Of a DNA stretch of 64,000 nt, positions 56,263-64,000 are shown piece by piece. Source of the stretch: Heliocybe sulcata (taxonomy: Eukaryota > Basidiomycota > Agaricomycetes > Gloeophyllales > Gloeophyllaceae); contig ML213505.1 in the NCBI GenBank assembly GCA_004369045.1, positions 221,021-285,020 of the forward strand. Reading direction: 5' to 3'. A model generated the notes under the pieces. That model saw nothing but the letters and a program-made list of their open reading frames with translations, did not search any database and had not been told where the DNA came from. Numbering within the stretch: the first letter of the stretch is position 1; each line of letters begins with the position of its first letter. Both the position numbers and the translations under genes were made by a program.

Positions 56263-59200
56263 ATGCATCCTGGCTGGCGAGATGCTTGCTTGAAGGTTCT
56301 GCTGCGCGGAAAGAATGTGCAACTGACTCTGCTGGGGGACCCCTGCCTGGTTCGGCCATGGCAGAGTTCACGAGGATTTCATGCTACAGCTACATCACGG
56401 GCGCCGAAAGTGAAGGCTCCAGCAATGGAGGACTTCCCCAGCGACCTTATTCGGTGAGTTCGGTGAGAGTTGTCCGAGTATTCCAACTAACTTATTCCAG
56501 GAACTTCTCGATAATAGCGCATATTGGTGCGTCTCGTCAAGCTGTATGCTGTGCTCAGTGATCAGACGTCACTGGCTGCTCTGTCAGATCATGGGAAGTC
56601 GACGTTGGCGGACAGGTGAGTGTGATACTTTTTCCAGAAGTGACTGCACTAACGGGTCCGATGGACAGGTTGCTCGAGGTATCTGCGCTCCATGCATGCT
56701 CATTGCCCGAGTCATATTGATATATGCGCCTATAGCTTACCGGGACAATCCAGAAGCTGCGAAAGGGAGAACAACAAATGCTTGACAAACTGAAAGTCGA
56801 GCGAGAACGTGGAATAACAGGTCAGTGGGCATTCATACATTCCCTCGGAGGAGCCGCGCTTCTATAACCTGCGCTTTGCATTTTTGGGATGGCTTGGTGC
56901 AAGATGACTGATGTGGTCCTGTGAAGTGAAGGCCCAGACTGCCAGCATGTTCCATAACTACATGAGTAAACGGTATATGCTAAATCTTATCGACACTCCT
57001 GTACGTCCCTCCGTTGTGAGCCCATAAGAAAGTGTGCTGAATGTCTGTCAACCTGCGCCGTGCCGCGACTATTCAGGGCCATGTCGACTTCTCTTGGGAA
57101 GTAGCAAGATCGCTCGCCGCATGCCAAGGCGCACTGCTTTTAGTGGATGCGTCACAAGGTGTTCAAGCGCAAACCCTGAGCGTGTTCCATGTTGCAAAAG
57201 AAAGAGGCCTAGTGATAGTCCCTATTCTGAATAAAGTGATTGCGCACGGCTGCTATCACTGACGAAGACCTGCAAGGCTGACTGAAGTGGTTCAAAGATA
57301 GACCTCCCTGCTGCAGACCCAGAGCTCATGGCTGCCCAGATGCACTCCACATTTGGCGTCGATACCTCCGAAATCCTGCAAATCTCCGCGAAAACAGGGA
57401 AAGGTGTAGAGTCTGTCCTCGAGGCCATCATCGACCGGATACCTGCCCCGAGATCAGCTATGGCCGAAGGCGACAAACGATTAAAAGCATTCCTGTTCGA
57501 TTCATCGTGAGCACCTTTTCACTACACATTCTGCCTTCCTACCTGATCTCCAGCTGTGCAGTTATGACAGATATAGAGGCGTAATATCATTGCTATCTGT
57601 GCAATCTGGTGTCATGCAACGGGGTGAATTTTGTCGGAAAGTCTAGCTTGGTTCATCCTGACCTTCATACGTCAGGCGACAAGATACAGTCTATCGCAAC
57701 GTCCAAGCGTTACGAGGTCACAGACCTGGGCATCATGCACCCGGAGGAGGTGCCCACTACGTCGCTCAGGGAAGGCCAAGTTGGATGGATGGTCTGCAGC
57801 ATGAAAGACAGCGGTGAAGGTAAGCTGTCTTGTACTACTGTTACACCGCCAAGAACGTTTCTTTGGCTTGTGATGACAAGTATACTAATTTAGCTTCCCA
57901 ATAGCTCACGTGGGAGATACTCTGCACAGAGTCGGAGAGACCATTGAGCCTATGCCGGGACTCAAAGCCACCAAGGCCATGGTACGCATGTCGATAATTA
58001 AGACAGCCTGCTCGACGTATCTACTTATCTTATTGTTCTCGCAGGTCTATGCAGGCATATTCCCTGTCGACAGCAACGACTTCGTGAAGCTTGAGGAGTC
58101 GATAAAGCGGGTAAGCTCACAATTCAGCAGGAAGATGAACCGCCGACTTATCGGGTACATCCTTTCTAGCTTACTCTGACAGACCGCTCGGTCACCGTGT
58201 CTCGAGAATCCTCGAGCGCTCTTGGACAAGGCTGCCGCCTGGGCTTCTTGGGCACACTGCACATGGATGTCTTCAGGCAGAGGCTCGAAGATGAGTATGA
58301 CGCAAATGTCATCATCACGGCGCCCACTGTTCCATACAAAGGTCAGGTGCAGTGCAAGCTGATCTCGCTATGTCTTCACTGACCCCCCTTACTGGCAGTC
58401 ATCTACAAAGACCGCGAAGTCTACGTCAGCAACCCGACCAACTTCCCTGATGTCACCAATCCGACTAGTCAGGTCAAGGAAGTCCAGGAGCCGGTGGTCA
58501 ATGCGTCCATCATCGTCCCCGAGCAATTCTTTGGCGACATGATGGATTTGCTCTACAACCATCGTGCCGAAGACATGGACTTTCGTTACATAAATGTTTC
58601 GGCGAAGGATTCTAGGTTAATCTTGACGGCGGTCATGCCCCTCAGCGAGATTGTTACGGACTTCTTTGATAAGTTGAAGAGCAGGTCGTCGGGCTTCGCG
58701 AGCTTCGAGTAAGTTGCTTCGCTGACTTCAGTCATGTGATGGACCTCACGCTGCCTTTGTCAGTTACGAAGATGCTGGTTACAAAGCCAGTAATCTAGCC
58801 AAGGTGACTGCTACAGCTACTATAATTCACATCTCAATTCATTCACTTACGAACCTGAAGATTGTTTTCCTTGTCCACAATAAACCGGTCGACGCTCTGG
58901 CCTTAATTGTACACCGATCGGCGGAGCAAGCAGTCGCCCGAACGTGGGTGAAGAAACTGCGTTCGTTCCCCTCATTACCTCGGTGACCCAACTCAACTGA
59001 AAATAACGTCCTTCAGAGAAGGTCATTCCTCGGCAATTGTTCGAGGTTCCAATCCAGGCTGCCGTCGGAAAGAAGATCATAGCCAGAGAGACTCTGTCCG
59101 CCATACGCTCAGACGTTACAGCGGGTATATACGGAGGTGAGTGTCCGCCTAAACTGGACTACAATGCCGAGTAATTGCTCATTGCTCCGATTACGCAGGA

Positions 59201-59317
59201 CATTACGAGCGGAAGCTGAAACACATCGAGAACCAAAAGGAGTCGAAGAAGCGCATGAAGAGATTTGGCAGCGTGGACTTGCCTCAGGAGGCTTTCTTTG
59301 ACATCCTCAGGAGCTGA
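56263..59317 (+). CDS. GUF1: Mitochondrial translation factor Guf1 (EF4/LepA)
   Basis: Guf1 is the mitochondrial LepA/EF4, a ribosome-bound GTPase that promotes back-translocation and fidelity under stress. About 14 exons; the start [16 protein letters not shown] begins a basic mitochondrial presequence ending near [14 protein letters not shown]1 (AHIDHGKST) is assembled from three exons around 56500-56615; then [38 protein letters not shown], and NKID split by the intron near 57238. Domain II follows ([28 protein letters not shown]), then [33 protein letters not shown], the LepA-specific [19 protein letters not shown] and [19 protein letters not shown], and the C-terminal [19 protein letters not shown]. 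Roughly 640-660 residues. It converges on eIF2B-beta. Confidence 0.92.
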
Positions 59318-59565
59318 TGATATTATGCAGCTGTCAAGACTACGCTCGTATAGTATGTGACATCGGTCCTGCGCGGATTCGATACTCGAGAACAAGTCTA
59401 ATCGATACGATAGCCTCGGGCAGCACTAGCTACATTGAGGGTATGCAGCGGCAGGGACGCTATGATTCCGTCCAGAAGGGGCAATCTTGAATACGATCGC
59501 CGAAGAGGGCTTTTTTGAAGCTCTCTCGGAGGAGGCCCGAATGCATGTTATGTCTTAGACTCTGT

Positions 59566-61057
59566 CTATAATTCGTGGTCTTCGTCGTCGTAGCTCTCCT
59601 TAATGAGCCTTTTCAATAATACTGTCAGCTTACGAATCAAGGCTGCAGTCGGGTGACTTACCGGTAGACGGAGGACGGAGGGTGGTCGCCACTAACAGCG
59701 TGTCAGTCACAAAGGACAATCACTCCGGATCTAATGAGAAAGCTTACTCGTTCGTGATGTATACGTTGATCAGTTCCGGCCCGACATAGTCGAAGTATGG
59801 ATTCACGACATCGACCTTGTCGACCAGAGAACCCTCTTCGAAGCCGAGTACGCTACTCGGGTCCGCAAAGTCGAGCGCCCCATACTCATGATATAGATTC
59901 CATAGGGGAGTGAGCTTGAATTGGCCAGCGCACACGACTACCGGCGTGCTGTGTGCTTGCGCGGCTGAGACTGCTAAGAGCGAGCCTGTGATGGCAAACA
60001 TGCCGCCGTTGGCGAGGATGGCGTGTGCGCCGAGGATGCACTTGTTGACGCGGGACATGAGGGCGTAGATGGACGAGTCAGGGACGAGGAAGGTGGAGAT
60101 GCCGGCGGAGGAGAGGGAGCGTGCCATTTCGTGGCCGCCAAATCTAGGTGAATGTTAGTAAGGCTAACGGCTGACGCCACGAAGGACTTACGAAGGTGCG
60201 GACTCGGCGACTATTACAGTGTAGTTTCGATAGTGCGCCGCAGCTTTTAGAAACGATTCGACCGTTTTGGAGTGGCCAATCGTCAAGACAATTTCGCTGC
60301 ATGAAACCGGATGAGGTCTCCTGTACCGACGGATAAACGACGGACTCGACCTACTCGGAATGTATATGGTCTCTTGCGCTTTTTGAGACATTGTCATACA
60401 CCGTTTCCAGTTCATCGAGGACATCTTGGATGGCCTCCATCAGAACAGGCTTCAGTCCTTTTGCAAATGAATCTGGGTCGTCTGGATCGTTCTCTCTCAA
60501 GCTCGTGGTCCTCGCCTCGGATTTTGGAGCAGCAAGGGTTTGCTTCCTGGGCTGACCTTGCGACACGAATTTCGATATCAAGAACGAGCTCTTCTGCGTC
60601 TGGGTTGATGGCCCCGCGCGGGACACGGCGTGGTACTCCTCCCGGACATGGTGCAAGACTTTGCGGACGGTGTTTCCGACAGTATGTTCTGGATAGGGTA
60701 GGGAAACAAAGGCAGATGCATTTAATAGACCTATCGAATGTACAGGGAAGGAGTACACAGGAGAGGGATAGACACCTTTGGGCTGCGCCTGCACTAACCT
60801 CCGGCCCACCGCTTTAATGATTTGAATCAACTGTTCGATGTTCGAAAATCGGGCTTTCGCAACGACTTGACGAAGAACGAGGACAGTTTCGATTGCGGTC
60901 TGTCTTGATCCTACCAGTTGCCTGTGAGATCATAGATCGTAAGAACGTGCCGACATGCAATAGACGACTGGGTTATTCACCTTCTTCTGAGTTTCGAGAC
61001 AAGAACTTCAACAATCCGTTGATTCGCCACATTCTGAATCTCTGGTAGAATTCCCAT
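59566..61057 (-). CDS. GCD7: Translation initiation factor eIF2B subunit beta
   Basis: eIF2B-beta (Gcd7) is a regulatory subunit of the GDP/GTP exchange factor for eIF2 and senses eIF2 phosphorylation. At least six exons. The N-terminus MGILPEIQNVANQRIVEVLV joins RRRQLVGSRQTAIETVLVLR and FSNIEQLIQIIKAVGRRLVQ across the first intron. Middle blocks: GNTVRKVLHHVREEY, ALQ/MEAIQDVLDELETVYDNV, then EIVLTIGHSKTVESFLKAAA and YTVIVAESAPS. The Rossmann-type C-terminal half has FGGHEMARSLSSAGIS, RVNKCILGAHAILANGGMFA and DVVNPYFDYVGPELINVYIT, and the short last exon codes YRLIKESYDDEDHEL-like residues. An insertion rich in Ser/Gln lies near residues 140-190. Divergent from CCDC12 (185 bp). Confidence 0.92.
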
Positions 61058-61242
61058 CGCGTGGCGATGGATTGAACGTTCGCTGGAACAAATGTAGAGC
61101 AAGCGGAAGAGATCTGTGGGCACGACAAAAATAGATCTGACTCACTTCATGGCTTGTCACACACTAATCACGTGCACGTCACATCCGTCACGACCATGAC
61201 TCGATCCAAGTGTTGCAGCCACCGCTCTGACCACTGCAGCCT

Positions 61243-61879
61243 ATGTCTCTCGCCGAAGCGTCCGAGTCGAGGAAAGCAAGGCTAGTAGCCTTGCGGAAGC
61301 GGAGAGCCGGTGAAGACGTCGATGAGGAGTGTGTGGTTCTCTCAACCTTGTAGTGACTGGCTTGTGCTGACGGGGTTTTCGCATCCTAGTGAAGACGCTC
61401 TTATCCGAACCAGAAACTTCGACCCGGAGACTCGTACCTTGAAGAAACGTACCCAGGATGATGAACTGGGAGACACGGTCGAGAAGGCCGTTGAAGGACT
61501 TGCAGACCAAATCATTGCTGAGGACGAAGAACGGAGAGGGCAGGACCTCGTATGTCCGTCCACTGATGATCTCGAGAAATTACTGACAAGGGCTGTGCTC
61601 GTAGGACTTGTTCAATATCGCACCGAAACGGCCGAACTGGGACCTGAAGCGCGAGATGGAGAAAAAGATGGCAAAGTTGGAGAGGCAGACGCAGAGGGCA
61701 ATACACACGCTCATCCGTACGTGACCTTTCATATTTCCTGTGCGAGCGGCGTCTCACGCGTGCAATTGCGCTCAGGGCAACGATTAGCTGCGCAAAAAGG
61801 GCAGTCAGACGACCTGGTTGGTGCCATGAGAGCGCAAGAGGATGTGGACATGCAAGAGCCCAATTCAGATGAAGAATAG
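61243..61879 (+). CDS. cwf18: CCDC12/Cwf18-type spliceosome-associated protein
   Basis: Cwf18 (human CCDC12) belongs to the Prp19/Cdc5-associated spliceosome. Exons 61243-61328, 61390-61549, 61605-61716 and 61776-61879 give 153 residues. The N-terminus MSLAEASESRKARLVALRKR is followed by RNFDPETRTLKKRTQDDELG, DTVEKAVEGLADQIIAEDEE, DLFNIAPKRPNWDLKREMEK and LERQTQRAIHTLIRQRLAAQ, in the family order; the C-terminus is acidic. Introns are placed at the exact phase needed for each block. It shares a 185-bp divergent promoter with eIF2B-beta. Confidence 0.93.
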
Positions 61880-62469
61880 TCGCCTTCCTTCTACGCCCCC
61901 TTTCTCGCTGCAGGCTATTTACTGGGAGTGATCCTGTACCACTAGGTTAGCGATGCTGTTTTCCGGTTTTCCTTGTAATTGATTCATCAGTCCTATCAGA
62001 CTCAAAATGCCGTTAGCCTTGTTCTTCCGTCTGCAAAAGCGCATTCGGCACTTCTGGGTTGATAAAGCAATGCCTTTGCTAACAAGGTGCCGGTTGCGTG
62101 GTCTTCTTTCCCGTATGTGCGGGTTCCTTCGTGGGTATTTCCTAAATATAACAGTTCCTCTAGGATATATGGGAGCCGCCCAATCTTCCGCAGCATGCAC
62201 TAGCTATATGGATACTACCCGGGACGTGACGCCTATTAATCCGAGTATCCGAACAACTTTGTCAGAATTCGTCGAGCATTGTCCTGCAGGCTGGTTGCTG
62301 GCTGGGGCTGGTTACTTCCGCGATCTCTGGATCTGATATACTAAACCATAAATAGTATGCTAGGATCGAGAAGCGTGAGAAATAGAAGGCAATGATTGGG
62401 ATGTGGCAATCTATATAAACCCTGCTTGCGTTCTGTCCGTCTTTCCTCTCCATCCTCCTTTCTATTACC
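61880..62469. promoter_or_regulatory. Intergenic between CCDC12 and elongin A, with a TATA box
   Basis: The first part is CCDC12 3' UTR. An open plus frame at 62007-62336 has no motif. A TATATAAA box at 62412-62419 lies 50 bp ahead of the elongin A start codon. Confidence 0.45.
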
Positions 62470-63713
62470 ATGTCCGACAGCGACCAGCAGCCTTCGAGGC
62501 GTTTCCCAAGCCTTGTCCAATATTGCCAGCGAGGTAAGCTCCGACGTCCGCGGTGTGACCGGAGGTTGAATAGATGCTCATTGCGACTACTCATCAGTTG
62601 CTTCTAACCACGTGGACTGTACGCCTATGCCCGCTCGGATGCAGGAAATCGACTGAACCAATGTTTGTTCAGCCATAAGCACCTTGGGCGATCTACCTTG
62701 TGATCTTATCAAGCCCATCCTAGGCAGCTGCTCACCAGAAACCCTGCTCCGACTCGAAGAAGCCTCCCCGGTCTGTCATTTGTTCTTTCGTTCGGTGCCT
62801 GCGAGTTAAGTTGTCCTTCTGGTGTAGCACATCCAGGACGAGACGTCAGGTACGCATCGCCGAGCCATCTGCATCGGCTTCTGGTGATGCTTGTCATTAG
62901 ATATTTGGAGACAGCTTTGTTTCCGTAAGCATGTTGTCCCATGTACCGATCGGTATGCAGACGACGAACCCGATTCGTGGCGAGGACAGTTCTTTGTATG
63001 TCGAAATTATTCCGTATATGCGGCCCACCTCTTACTTGCAATTGGGTACCCAGCTCTTGGAAAAGGAACAAGCCAAACGACTGGAGGAAGTGGGCTCCCG
63101 AATACGCAGCCAACGTCAACAAGCCGAGGAACGTAAGAAGGAATCACAGATAAAACTAACGGATAGACTCCCGCCGAGCAAGCGCTCTCGCGCATGTAGG
63201 TCTTAGTCTGAGAGGCCAGTGACAAGTACTAACGCCCTGCCTTCAGGGGGCGGCCCAACGCAACCCAAGAGCTTGTTCCAGAAGACCAGATCCTCGGCGT
63301 CTCGGATACAAAGGACCATGTACAGCTCTCCAATGCTGCCGCCCATGCCAGTCGCGAAGACCTACCGAAGTCTTCCCACCTCCTCCAGAAGCAGCCTTCT
63401 ACCCGCGGCCCCATCTGCGGCTGGAACGCCCCGTGTCACAGTGACAGCCGTGCGCCGACCTTCAAGCTCTTCAGTGCCTGTCGTCTCCAGCCCGCCCTCA
63501 ACTGCAAGTACCACTTCAGCTCCTCCTACGACTTCAGCGACGTCCCCGCCTGCCTCATACTCCTCTCCACCGGCACGTCCCGAGCCCATCCGCACCACCA
63601 AATCTCCTGTTGACAGCAAGAAGGACCCTATGTCGAAACTCTTCATGCCCAAACACCGACAGTCTTCCCAGTTGCCTCGTCAACCGATGGCAACTCCGGT
63701 TCATGGTAGATAA
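62470..63713 (+). CDS. ELA1: Elongin A (RNA polymerase II SIII subunit A, F-box-like)
   Basis: Elongin A binds elongin C and a cullin to ubiquitinate stalled Rpb1 or to promote elongation. Six or seven short exons begin with 62470-62533 (MSDSDQQPSRRFPSLVQYCQ), a 21-nt exon 62598-62618, then exon 3 from 62673. The elongin A domain reads ASNHVDS, LGDLPCDLIKPILGSCSPE, ETLLRLEEASPHIQDETSDI, WRQLCFRKHV, DSWRGQFF and the helical LEKEQAKRLEEVGSRIRSQR, KLTDRLPPSKRSRAW. The C-terminal 160 residues are Ser/Thr/Pro-rich, with a KSLFQK and SKLFMPKHR pair. The intron after GQFF was placed at GTATGT...CCCAG on the match LLEKEQ. Final coding exon starts near 63247. Stop is 63711-63713. Confidence 0.88.
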
Positions 63714-64000
63714 GGTATATGCGCTCATCTCCATTTTGTTCTTAAGCTCTAGCAAACTACGTAATCTTATTTGGGAACTTTCTTTCAATAGTCTCGGGAA
63801 TAGTCTCCTGCTTTGTTGTACTTTAGGCTCGCGTAGACCGCGTTTAGTATCGTATGTGCAACAGTTGCTGTAGCCCTCGTCGTTAGGACGGTTGTTCTAT
63901 TTTCAATGCGAAACTAAATAATGTCACACAGGATAGCCCCCCGGTCACAGACTATGCCTTCCTGTCCCTGCGAGATAGGCACCCCGTCACTCCCACCTGA

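Noticed and set aside
62007-62336. 109-codon plus-strand frame between CCDC12 and elongin A
   Set aside because: No motif, similar open length on the reverse strand, and promoter elements of elongin A follow directly.

Overview
The window looks like nuclear DNA of a filamentous basidiomycete, most likely an Agaricomycete. The evidence is dense small genes on both strands, many phase-variable introns of about 45-75 bp with GTNNGN donors and CTNAC-like branch points, and fungal marker genes: DASH subunit Dad3, a Clp1-like mating/clamp regulator, Rib4, Srp40, Iml1, Guf1 and a basidiomycete 'glycopeptide' type secreted protein. No transposase, rRNA, tRNA or CRISPR array was recognised. Gene models below were built by hand: where exon coordinates are given, each junction was checked for splice signals and reading phase.

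Layout. 1-9 kb: the 3' part of an Arp2/3 WD40 subunit (ARPC1) faces DAD3; an empty 2.6 kb stretch follows, then a Clp1-like BTB-fold gene, a second gene-poor stretch and TilS (mitochondrial tRNA-Ile lysidine synthase). 9.6-14.5 kb: a YTH-domain m6A reader and a Gfd2-like RNase-H-fold protein, divergent. 14.7-22.5 kb: SRP40 and RIB4 (divergent), the Rag GTPase GTR1, a 15-exon vacuolar Ca2+/H+ exchanger and a histidine phosphatase. 22.5-29 kb: a small inverted-repeat element, DOA1/PLAA and a 2OG-Fe(II) dioxygenase. 29.6-39 kb: the meiotic HORMA protein HOP1, a cyclin, a mucin-like single-pass membrane protein and an unknown protein. 38.9-48.4 kb: IML1 (GATOR1/SEACIT), the NatB catalytic subunit NAA20, a DUF7598-type membrane protein, a CCHC zinc-knuckle protein and a glutaredoxin-like protein whose reading frames overlap. 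48.9-53.7 kb: a very unusual CCCH zinc finger - ankyrin - Clp-type AAA+ protein. 55-64 kb: a cysteine-rich secreted protein, GUF1 (EF4), eIF2B-beta, CCDC12/Cwf18 and elongin A.

How genes relate. Most are unrelated housekeeping genes packed as divergent pairs (SRP40/RIB4 158 bp apart, eIF2B-beta/CCDC12 185 bp, IML1/unknown 394 bp) or convergent pairs (IML1 and NAA20 stop codons only 18 bp apart). One functional link stands out: GTR1 and IML1, the Rag GTPase and the catalytic subunit of its GAP complex in TORC1 amino-acid signalling, lie about 20 kb apart. The most novel-looking items are the CCCH-ANK-AAA+ protein, the overlapping glutaredoxin/zinc-knuckle reading frames, and the micro-exon-rich exchanger gene.
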